The position numbers and the translations under genes were made by a program. From contig PLTD01000060.1 in the NCBI GenBank assembly GCA_003165335.1, positions 1 to 64,000 of the forward strand: a stretch of DNA of 64,000 nucleotides. The letters are read 5' to 3'. A model generated the notes under the pieces. The model ran no database searches, was not told the origin of the DNA, and saw only the letters and a list, made by a program, of their open reading frames with translations. This DNA comes from Rhodospirillales bacterium. GTDB taxonomy: Bacteria > Pseudomonadota > Alphaproteobacteria > BOG-932 > Roseiterribacteraceae. Below are positions 50,387-58,602 of the stretch, one piece after another. Each line of letters begins with the position of its first letter. Within the stretch, counting starts at the first letter, position 1.

Positions 50387-50606
50387 GACAGTTCCTATTG
50401 ATAGTCGGCTTCGTCTTCGATTTTTTTCAGCACCAGAGTCTTTCACGAGTAGTCAGTTGACCGGTGTCTATTGAGGCTATGCACAGCTCAGTGAAGCGAA
50501 GGCTTAGACAGAATGGCCTTCATGTGGCGCAAGACCGTTTCCCATAACAGCAGCTCCTCCGCGGGACGCTCGGCCGCAGCTTGATTGCAGGCATCGATTG
50601 CCAGCG

Positions 50607-50759
50607 TCATGTGCGTCGTTTCGGGCCGTGCCGATTGCGGTACTGAATGACGAAGGTTTTGGCACCCGAAGCCTTGGCCTGAAGGCTGCTATCCCAAAGC
50701 GCGACTTCCTGGCCAGTCGGGTTGATGTCGTCGATCAGTGTTTTCGAAAGCTCTGACAT
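50607..50759 (-). pseudogene. Truncated tyrosine integrase (N-terminal arm-binding region only)
   Basis: MSELSKTLIDDINPTGQEVALWDSSLQAKASGAKTFVIQYRNRHGPKRRT*; resembles DUF4102-type integrase N-termini. Confidence 0.7.
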
Positions 50760-50932
50760 CCAGCCTTATCCGGTAAGCGGGAAGTAAGTATACAGGATAA
50801 ATTATGAACGAATGCCATAATATCGTATCTAAGATAATATGTATGAAATATACCTGAAATTGTGGGATAAATAACAGTATATCGTATTAGAGAGGGCGAC
50901 AGTATACTTGTGTATATGTTACAAATAATATC

Positions 50933-51988
50933 TCAAAAGTTAAACGAGGCGCTGATGCTGCCGAATACGTCGTTGCCGTGTTGCCCGACGAATTCCTCGG
51001 TGCGCACAACTTCGGTCGCGGTCAGCCTGACGCCGTAGACGATGACCGCCGCGCCGGCTTGGAAATCTGCGACCAGGGTCTTTTTGGGGACGCTCTGGCT
51101 TTTGGCGAACGTATTGCCGTCGAGGAAAATATCATGGGCCACGGCACGGCCCTCGGCGCCGGCAAACAGGTACCAGCCGAACCGACGGCCGGTGTCACTG
51201 TCGGATAAAAAGAAATCAGAGCCGGCCAAACCCGGTCGGATGCGCGGCGGACCATAGTCACTCGGCAGATCGCGTCCGAAGCGGATCATGCCCCCGACCG
51301 ATGCATCGATCTGGACGTTGCCGAGATCGAAGCCGACACTGGGCGTGAAATCCGCCCCCAAATGACCGAACTCCATTTGCGCCAATGCCCGCCACTTATG
51401 GTCATAGGATATCAGAAGGCCTGGCTCGCTTTTCAGCTGATTATCCCATCCTCGGAGTTGTTCATTACCGAAAGCGAAGGCGTGGAAGCTGTTCTGAACC
51501 TGCTCTCCCAGTGCGGCACGGCCGACGACCCCGAGGTCGACTTCCAATGTGTCGATCTCATCGACACGCGAATAGGCCGCCGGGTCCGGCTTGGGCGCCT
51601 TGATCAGCGTTAGGCCGGCGTATAGCCAGCCGGCATAGGGACGATCGTTCAATATAGGGGCCGTGGCGGTCTTGTTTTGGGGCGTGAAGATACTCTGCCC
51701 CAGAGACCAGCCAATCCGGCCGACGCTGTTTTCGTCTCCGACAAAGGGAATGGCTTCTGCGGTTTGCTCGATCCAGCTTTCATCGCCTGGCTCGCTCGGC
51801 GCGGGGAGCCAATCGAAGCGCAGGCCGTTCGTATAATGGCGATCCCGGTTGTCGGGACTGAAATAGTCGTTTTCCACCTGGATGCTGAGCGTGCCGTTGT
51901 CCGGCGCGCCATGTGCATGAAAGGCTGCGACCGCAGTAAGGGTAAAGCCTGCAAGCGCGAGGCAACCAGAAGCCAAGTGTATTCGCAC
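50933..51988 (-). CDS. LpxR-like lipid A deacylase family outer-membrane protein (DUF2219)
   Basis: Signal peptide; VENDYFSPDNRDRHYTNGLRFDW; NDRPYAGWLYAGL; C-terminal Phe. Confidence 0.88.
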   Translation of the reverse strand: MRIHLASGCLALAGFTLTAVAAFHAHGAPDNGTLSIQVENDYFSPDNRDRHYTNGLRFDWLPAPSEPGDESWIEQTAEAIPFVGDENSVGRIGWSLGQSIFTPQNKTATAPILNDRPYAGWLYAGLTLIKAPKPDPAAYSRVDEIDTLEVDLGVVGRAALGEQVQNSFHAFAFGNEQLRGWDNQLKSEPGLLISYDHKWRALAQMEFGHLGADFTPSVGFDLGNVQIDASVGGMIRFGRDLPSDYGPPRIRPGLAGSDFFLSDSDTGRRFGWYLFAGAEGRAVAHDIFLDGNTFAKSQSVPKKTLVADFQAGAAVIVYGVRLTATEVVRTEEFVGQHGNDVFGSISASFNF

Positions 51989-52130
51989 GACGGACGCTCC
52001 GATATGCCGCCGGAGACCGATTTTCGGGCAAGGTTATTAACGGCGGCACCGCGGAAACCCCGAAGAGCTTGGGGAGGTCCAATCGCCTGCCAGATTCTCC
52101 CCATTCGTGACATTTCGGGTACAGCCGGAC

Positions 52131-53099
52131 CTAAAGATCTGCGGCGGCCGCCTGGAAGAGGGATCTCAGCCAGACCAGGGCAGGTTGGTTGCCTAGCGTC
52201 TTATGCCACAGAGCCATAATCTCGAACGGAGAGGACGCGTAGGGCGGTGTAAACAGCTTCAGGCGATAGCGGCCGGCGTAGGCGAGCGCGATTCGTCTCG
52301 GCAGCAGGGCTGCAATATCGGAGTCGGAAACGATAGTTGGTGCGGTCAGGGCGTTCGGAATCGTCAGGCTGATCCTTCGGCGCATACCCTGAGCGCCCAG
52401 CGCGTCAGCAAATGCCGATGCATCGTCCCGCAAAACCCGCCGCTCCAGCCCGTGATCGGCGACGACGCCGTCGATTGCGGAATCGTCTTCGCCGGGCGCA
52501 ACGATCAGATGCTGCAGTTCGACCAGCCGGTCGAGGGTCAGCGGCCATCCGGCCAATGGGTGGTCGGCGCGCAGCGTCCAGACCATCGTGTCGGTGAAGA
52601 GCAGCTCGCGGGCAAATCGCTCGGGGATGCGCCCAAAGCCGCCGAGCGCAAGGTCGGCACGGCCGCTGTCGAGATCTTCGACGATGTGGCTGCTGCTTGG
52701 CCTGATCCTCAGTTCGGATAAGGGTGCTTCAGCCCGCAGCCTGGCCATTACACCCGGCAACAGAACCGCGCCGACATAATCTCCGCAGATGACGGTGAAC
52801 TGCCGGTCCGACAGTTCCGGTACGAACTCCGCGGGGGTCAGCGCTTGTTGTAGTTGGAGAAGTCCCTGACGCAAGCCGGGGCCGATTTCCGCCGCCCGCG
52901 CCGTCGGCTGCATGCCGTTGGACCCGCGTACGAACAGGTCGTCTTTCAGCAGATATCGCAGACGATTGAGCGCATGACTGATCGCCGACGGTGTTAGTCC
53001 CAAACGCGCCGCGGCGCGCGTCACGCTGCGCGCCTCTGTAAGCGCATCGAAAACCCTAAGCAGGTTCAGATCGAGCGAAGCAAATTGAATCTGGTGCAT
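52131..53099 (-). CDS. LysR-family transcriptional regulator
   Basis: LDLNLLRVFDALTEARSVTRAAARLGLTPSAISHALNRLR. Confidence 0.95.
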   Translation of the reverse strand: MHQIQFASLDLNLLRVFDALTEARSVTRAAARLGLTPSAISHALNRLRYLLKDDLFVRGSNGMQPTARAAEIGPGLRQGLLQLQQALTPAEFVPELSDRQFTVICGDYVGAVLLPGVMARLRAEAPLSELRIRPSSSHIVEDLDSGRADLALGGFGRIPERFARELLFTDTMVWTLRADHPLAGWPLTLDRLVELQHLIVAPGEDDSAIDGVVADHGLERRVLRDDASAFADALGAQGMRRRISLTIPNALTAPTIVSDSDIAALLPRRIALAYAGRYRLKLFTPPYASSPFEIMALWHKTLGNQPALVWLRSLFQAAAADL

Positions 53100-53101
53100 T
53101 T

Positions 53102-53129
53102 TGATCCTGACGAATTCTCATTCGGATCA
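53102..53129. promoter_or_regulatory. Dyad-symmetric candidate LysR operator
   Basis: TGATCC-N16-GGATCA between divergent lysR and DUF1214 genes. Confidence 0.5.
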
Positions 53130-53198
53130 TGCGACTTGCAGCCTTAGAAGAGAAGCGCGATCTGGAAAGTGAGCGCGATCAGGCAAATGGGAGGAAAC

Positions 53199-54314
53199 AT
53201 GAGCGGACCCGATATTCATGAGCAGCGTGTCATGGACGGACGCGCCTGGGCTGATTTCTGCGACGGCCTTAAGGCGGCAGGGGACACGATCTTCCGTCCA
53301 GAGGCTCCGGAGACGGTGCTGGACCGCGCGGAGGGCTGGCGCTGGCTGACGCGTCTGACGCGTGCGGCGCTCGACATGGCGGTCGAATATTCCAACGTCG
53401 ATTTTCCGGGCTTTTACGCGCTGTCGAACCAGACGATTCGGATCGGGGCGGACAATCCCGACAACACCTATTTCAATTCGACGATTTCGGGTGCGCACGA
53501 ATACCGGATTTCCGGCACGCGCGGCACGGCGCCTTATCTCACATTCGGGTCCAAGGCCAACCGCTATGCCGTCGACGGTACCATGGCGACGACCGGCGAG
53601 ATCAACGCCAAGGATATCGACATCAACCCGGACGGCACCTTCGAGATCATCGCAAGCGCCAAACCGCATAACCGCAATTGGCTGCCGTTGGCGGCGGATT
53701 CCGACATGATCATCGGGCGCGAAACCTTCCTCGACCGAACGCTCGAAGTGCCGTGCAAGATCAAGATCGAACGGATCGATGCGCCGAAGGCGCCGCCGCC
53801 GTTAACCGCCGAAAAGCTGGACAAAGACCTGCAGGCAACGGTCAAATGGGTTCAGGGTACGGCCAAAACTTTTGCCGACTGGACTCAACTGTTCATGCAG
53901 GCGCCGAACCAGCTTCCCCCGATCCACCAGAGCATGTCTGTGAACGGCGGCGGCGATCCGAACATCCGCTATTATCACGGCTATTGGAAACTCCAGTCCG
54001 ACGAAGCGTTGGTCATCGAGAGCGAAGTGCCGGACTGCGTATTCTGGAACTTCCAGCTCGATAACTATTGGATGGAATCGCTCGAATATCGCTGGCTGCC
54101 TGTTTGGGTGAACAAACACAGCGCAAAATATCAGCCGGACGGCAGTATTATGCTGGTGATCGCAGATAGAGACCCAGGAGTCGGTCATTTCATCTATACC
54201 GATCATCATTTGAGCGGCACGATGCTGCTGCGCTGGGTCAGCGCCACAAGCGATCCGCAGCCGCGCTGCCGTGTCGTGAAACTGGCCGAGCTAGAGAATA
54301 CCGCGAAAGCGTAA
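53199..54314 (+). CDS. DUF1214 domain-containing protein
   Basis: NGGGDPNIRYYHGYWKLQSDEALVIESEVPDCVFWNFQLDNYWMES. Confidence 0.82.
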   Translation: MSGPDIHEQRVMDGRAWADFCDGLKAAGDTIFRPEAPETVLDRAEGWRWLTRLTRAALDMAVEYSNVDFPGFYALSNQTIRIGADNPDNTYFNSTISGAHEYRISGTRGTAPYLTFGSKANRYAVDGTMATTGEINAKDIDINPDGTFEIIASAKPHNRNWLPLAADSDMIIGRETFLDRTLEVPCKIKIERIDAPKAPPPLTAEKLDKDLQATVKWVQGTAKTFADWTQLFMQAPNQLPPIHQSMSVNGGGDPNIRYYHGYWKLQSDEALVIESEVPDCVFWNFQLDNYWMESLEYRWLPVWVNKHSAKYQPDGSIMLVIADRDPGVGHFIYTDHHLSGTMLLRWVSATSDPQPRCRVVKLAELENTAKA

Positions 54315-54349
54315 CGGCTCCGCCGAGACGAAAACAGGGAAGGGATCTC

Positions 54350-55522
54350 ATGGACGACGCGGTCGCGGCCACGCCGACGTTGACGTTCGAGGCACTGACG
54401 GACGAGGCGCGGCGGCGCACCGGACTGGACGATTTCGGATCCGCAGGCTTCGTCGAGCCGATGCAGATGCTGCTGAAATCGATCAGGGAGGAAGCGCGGC
54501 TCAGCGAGATGGGCCGCATCATCCAGTTCGAAAATATCGTCAATCTTCTGAGCATTCGCCTCAGTACGACCGAGGCGATCAAGCGACATCCGGAGATATT
54601 GGATGAGAAGGTAACGGTTGCCGCGACGATCGTCGCTCTTCACCGAACCGGCAGCACTCTGACCCATCGCATGCTGTCCAGCGCACCCTCTATGACCGCG
54701 ATGTCCTGGTGGGAGTGTCAGTATCCTGTTCCCCTGCCGGGCGAAGTGCGCGGTCATCCGGTTGAACGGCGGCAGCTATCGCAAGAAAAACTCGACATGT
54801 GGCTCCAGGCGATGCCGGACCTGATGTCGATCCACCCGATGTCGCTGGACCAGCCGGACGAAGAGACGACGATTATGGAGGCTGCCTTTTGCGGGTTGTC
54901 ACCGGAATCGTTCCTGCGGGTGCCGTCCTATGCGAAATGGAGCGCCCAGGCGGACCACTCACACGCCTATGAAGATCTACGGACCACGCTCAAATTCCTT
55001 CAATGGCAGGTTCCGTCTCGCCGTGGTCGATCCTGGGTCCTCAAGACACCGAGCCATCTGCCTTCGCCGGCCGCCCTGGCCAAAGCCTTCCCGGAAACGC
55101 TGATCGTGATGACCCATCGCGATCCGTTGAAGACGACACCGTCTTTCTGTTCCATGAGCTATACGCTTCAGACCATGCAATCGAATGATGTCGACCCGCT
55201 CGAACTCGGCGCCCACTGGTCCAAACGCCTGGCCCGATTGATGGACCGCCTGCTGGAGGCGCGGGCGCAGATCGGTGAGGATCGTTTCCTGGATCTGCGC
55301 TACGAAGATCTGATCGCCGATCCGCTGGGCGCGGCACGCAAGGTCTATGCCCGAATCGGGCGCGACATGACGGTGGCGGACGAGGCAGCGATGCGGGCCT
55401 GGTTGGCTGTGAACGGACGCGACAGCCGACCTTCCCATCAATATAGTCTTGCGCAGTTCGGTCTGTCTGCCGATCAGCTGAAATCGGATTTCGCGGCCTA
55501 TCGTCAAAGATTTATCCTTTGA
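54350..55522 (+). CDS. Sulfotransferase family protein
   Basis: VALHRTGSTLTHRMLSSAPSMTAMSWWECQYP; WVLKTPSHLPSPAALAKAFPETLIVMTHRDPLKTTPS. Confidence 0.88.
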   Translation: MDDAVAATPTLTFEALTDEARRRTGLDDFGSAGFVEPMQMLLKSIREEARLSEMGRIIQFENIVNLLSIRLSTTEAIKRHPEILDEKVTVAATIVALHRTGSTLTHRMLSSAPSMTAMSWWECQYPVPLPGEVRGHPVERRQLSQEKLDMWLQAMPDLMSIHPMSLDQPDEETTIMEAAFCGLSPESFLRVPSYAKWSAQADHSHAYEDLRTTLKFLQWQVPSRRGRSWVLKTPSHLPSPAALAKAFPETLIVMTHRDPLKTTPSFCSMSYTLQTMQSNDVDPLELGAHWSKRLARLMDRLLEARAQIGEDRFLDLRYEDLIADPLGAARKVYARIGRDMTVADEAAMRAWLAVNGRDSRPSHQYSLAQFGLSADQLKSDFAAYRQRFIL

Positions 55523-55591
55523 CTGCGGATCGATAGTCCGAAAAACTACAATCCCCTTGATAGGGGAGGCGCTGGTTCTGGAGTTATCTCA

Positions 55592-56491
55592 ATGAAAACC
55601 AGGCAGATCGGGTCGATGGAAGTTCAGAAGGTCGTGGAGCTGGACGGGATGGCGCTGCCCGCCAGGCTGGTCTTTCCAGGTGCGAATTCCGATATCGTCC
55701 GGCAGGGGCGGAAAATGTTCGATGCGCGCTTTATCGCGCCCGATTCGGATTCTCTGCTTTGGAGCTTCCATTCCTATGTCGTGCGCAGCCGGGGCAGGAA
55801 TATTCTGATCGACACCTGCCATGGCAACGACAAGAACCGACCGGAACCGGTCGCCTATGCGCATATGATGAATACCGACTATCTTGGCAATCTCGGCCGC
55901 GCAGGACTGCGCCCCGAGGATATCGATATGGTGCTCTGCACCCATCTTCATATCGATCATGTCGGCTGGAATACCCGGCTCAGCGATGGTAAGTGGGTAC
56001 CGACCTTCCCCAACGCAAAATATCTAATGACCAGAGCAGATTACGAGCGGTTCGAGCATATTTCTCCTGACGATCAAGAGGGTGCGATCGGATATTATTC
56101 ATTTCATGACAGTGTCTTGCCGGTGGTAGCTGCGGGACAGGCTGAGCTTATCGAAACCGATCATGTGATCGAGCGCGAGCTCGACCACGGCCTGTGGATG
56201 GAGGGAGCGCCGGGTCATACGCCCGGAAGCGTCATCATCCACGCCCAGGATGGTCACGGTCATGCACTTTTTGCCGGAGACGTCATCCACCACCCCCTCC
56301 AGATGGCCTGGCCGTCTCTGCATGTTGCCGGGGAATATGACACAGGACTGGGCATGCGGACGCGCCGACGGATGTTCGAATCCTGCGCTGACACCGATAC
56401 ACTGTTGCTGCCGGCGCATTTCCCGTCCCCGACAGCGGCCCGTGTGATCAGCACCGCTGAGGGTTTCGGCCTGACTTTCGAGGAAGACTAA
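55592..56491 (+). CDS. Metallo-beta-lactamase-fold hydrolase
   Basis: CTHLHIDHVGWNT; GAPGHTPGSVIIH; ALFAGDVIHHPLQ. Confidence 0.92.
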   Translation: MKTRQIGSMEVQKVVELDGMALPARLVFPGANSDIVRQGRKMFDARFIAPDSDSLLWSFHSYVVRSRGRNILIDTCHGNDKNRPEPVAYAHMMNTDYLGNLGRAGLRPEDIDMVLCTHLHIDHVGWNTRLSDGKWVPTFPNAKYLMTRADYERFEHISPDDQEGAIGYYSFHDSVLPVVAAGQAELIETDHVIERELDHGLWMEGAPGHTPGSVIIHAQDGHGHALFAGDVIHHPLQMAWPSLHVAGEYDTGLGMRTRRRMFESCADTDTLLLPAHFPSPTAARVISTAEGFGLTFEED

Positions 56492-56994
56492 TGGTCCATC
56501 TGCGCATAAACCCAGCCTTCGTCCAATTGGGTTATGTGACCAACGATCTGAAGCGTGCCTGCCAGGCTTTTAAGGAGATGCGGGCGGTTCCGGATTTCTT
56601 CATCTGGAACAATGTGCCGGTCCATATGGAATTGTATGGCAAACCGGCGACCGCCGAAATGAACCTCGGCTTTGCCTGGGTGGGCGACACGATGATCGAG
56701 TTGATCATGCCGGTGTCAGGTTCGATTGAGGTCTATATGCCGGGCATCGAGGGGCCGGACTTCGGGCTTAAGCTTCACCACATCGGCTATGGTGTCGCCG
56801 GAGACCAGGATCGTTTCGATGCGAAATTGAAATTGCAAATGGAGTTGGGGCACCCGCTGGTAAATATCAGCCGCGCTGCGATGGGCAGCTATAGCCTGTT
56901 GGACGCCCGTAAGACCTTCGGCCATTACATTGAATATCTTTGGAATAATGCCGACGGCTTGGAGTTCTTCGCGAAGATTCCGCGCTCAAGTTAA
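56491..56994 (+). CDS. VOC (glyoxalase/dioxygenase superfamily) protein
   Basis: FVQLGYVTNDLKRACQAFKEM; LKLHHIGYGVAGD. Confidence 0.82.
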   Translation: MVHLRINPAFVQLGYVTNDLKRACQAFKEMRAVPDFFIWNNVPVHMELYGKPATAEMNLGFAWVGDTMIELIMPVSGSIEVYMPGIEGPDFGLKLHHIGYGVAGDQDRFDAKLKLQMELGHPLVNISRAAMGSYSLLDARKTFGHYIEYLWNNADGLEFFAKIPRSS

Positions 56995-57791
56995 GCTGGT
57001 GCCGACAGACTTCGTGCGCCGACCACGGCCCGATGCACGCGCTCTTCCGGGCCGATGCCCTGCGCTTGCAGCGAGCCCATTGGAACCTCGATCCCGACAA
57101 CGGTGCCGCCTGGCAGAGTCTTCAGAAACTCGGCAAGCGGCAGCTCTCCGTCTCCCGGGACTAAGCGATTGCTGAGTGCTTCATCGAATTGTCTATCGAT
57201 AGGCATTTCAGCCGGTCCGTCGGAAAGTTGCGCCCGCCCGACGATGCTTGGGGAGAGCTTGGCTATGTCTGCGGCGGTAAATCCGGCGCGATACAGATGC
57301 AGTGAATCGAACTGAAGTTTTGCATTGGTCCGATTCATCGCGGCGAGAAAGGCCGCGGCTTGCGCCGGCGACGGCAATGGCGTGCGTCTCGACCATTCCG
57401 TGACGACATCCAACCCGTATTCGCAGGCGATATCGCAAAAAGCAGTGAAATTATCCTTTAGGCGACAGAGATCGGGGTCGCGCAGCAGCACATTGACGCA
57501 TCGCGCCTCCAGCCACCCGCTGGCGTCCAAGGCGCGGCGAAAATCGGCGACATCGGTCTCGGGTTTCAACAGGAAGCCCTCGGTCATGTCGATCGAGATG
57601 CCCAGATCGCGGCAGCGCCGCCGCACTTCCCGGCGCATCGGCGTATCCCGGTCCATGCCAAAATCGGGGACCCCATCGGCTGGATGGGTCATGATTGCGA
57701 TCAGGTCCAGGCCGTTCGCCGCGGCCAATTCCGCCAGTTCGACCGGGCTGGCTTCCACTGCGGTCAGGAAATCGAGGCAAAGCGGATGCAT
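56991..57791 (-). CDS. Xylose-isomerase-like TIM-barrel (sugar phosphate isomerase/epimerase family)
   Basis: NAKLQFDSLHLYRAGFTAADIAKL; LVPGDGELPLAEFLKTLPGGTVVGIEVP. Confidence 0.82.
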   Translation of the reverse strand: MHPLCLDFLTAVEASPVELAELAAANGLDLIAIMTHPADGVPDFGMDRDTPMRREVRRRCRDLGISIDMTEGFLLKPETDVADFRRALDASGWLEARCVNVLLRDPDLCRLKDNFTAFCDIACEYGLDVVTEWSRRTPLPSPAQAAAFLAAMNRTNAKLQFDSLHLYRAGFTAADIAKLSPSIVGRAQLSDGPAEMPIDRQFDEALSNRLVPGDGELPLAEFLKTLPGGTVVGIEVPMGSLQAQGIGPEERVHRAVVGARSLSAPA

Positions 57792-57795
57792 CTCG

Positions 57796-58599
57796 TCAGG
57801 CCGCCATATATTGGCCGCCGTTGATGTCGAGCGATGTGCCCGTCACCATGCGGGAATAGTCCGAGACGAAGAACAACACCGACTTCGCACATTCCTCGTC
57901 CGGCGGAATGACGCCGAGCGGGATCGTGGCTGCGATTCCGTCGATTATCTCCTGCTCCGACACGCCGCGGGACTTGGCCATATGGTGTAGGTGGCTTTGC
58001 ACCGGTGCGCCCCACAGCCAACCCATGCGGGGTGCGTTGACACGGATATTGAATGGGCCCAGTTCGGCTGCAAGCTGCCGTGTCGCACCGTGTAGAGCCG
58101 CCTTCGCCGCCACATAGGCGCCCTCGCCGGCGATCGGTTGGACGACGGACCTGGTGCTGACATTGACGATGGCGCCGTCGCGCTGCCGCTTCATTACCGG
58201 CGAGACGGCCTCGATCATGCGCATCGCGCCGTAAAATGTGACGTCCATATTGGCTGACCATTGGTCCAGCCCGTAAGGGTCGAGCGGCCTGCCGCCGCCG
58301 AAGATATAGGCGCTGTTGATCAGCCCATCGACCCGGCCGAAGGCTTCGACCGTGGCCGCTGCCAGCCGTTTGCACTGCGCGGCATCGGCCACGTCGGTTG
58401 GAACGGCGATGGCTTGTCCGCCGGTCGCGGCAATTTCGTCCGTTACCTCACGCACAAAATCGCTCGATCGTGCGGCGACGGCGATTTTTGCTCCTTCGGC
58501 GGCGCCGATCACGGCGAGTTTGCGCCCCATGCCAGGCCCGACTCCCGTGACGATGACGACCTTGTCCTTGAGCAGCATGTTCTCCCCCCTTTTTGCCAC
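57796..58599 (-). CDS. SDR-family oxidoreductase
   Basis: VVIVTGVGPGMGRKLAVIGA; NVSTRSV; YVAAKAAL. Confidence 0.92.
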   Translation of the reverse strand: MAKRGENMLLKDKVVIVTGVGPGMGRKLAVIGAAEGAKIAVAARSSDFVREVTDEIAATGGQAIAVPTDVADAAQCKRLAAATVEAFGRVDGLINSAYIFGGGRPLDPYGLDQWSANMDVTFYGAMRMIEAVSPVMKRQRDGAIVNVSTRSVVQPIAGEGAYVAAKAALHGATRQLAAELGPFNIRVNAPRMGWLWGAPVQSHLHHMAKSRGVSEQEIIDGIAATIPLGVIPPDEECAKSVLFFVSDYSRMVTGTSLDINGGQYMAA

Positions 58600-58602
58600 A
58601 GT

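Noticed and set aside
55552-55565. CCCCTTGATAGGGG mini-hairpin upstream of the MBL-fold gene
   Set aside because: Only 5 bp stem; likely incidental near the ribosome-binding site.
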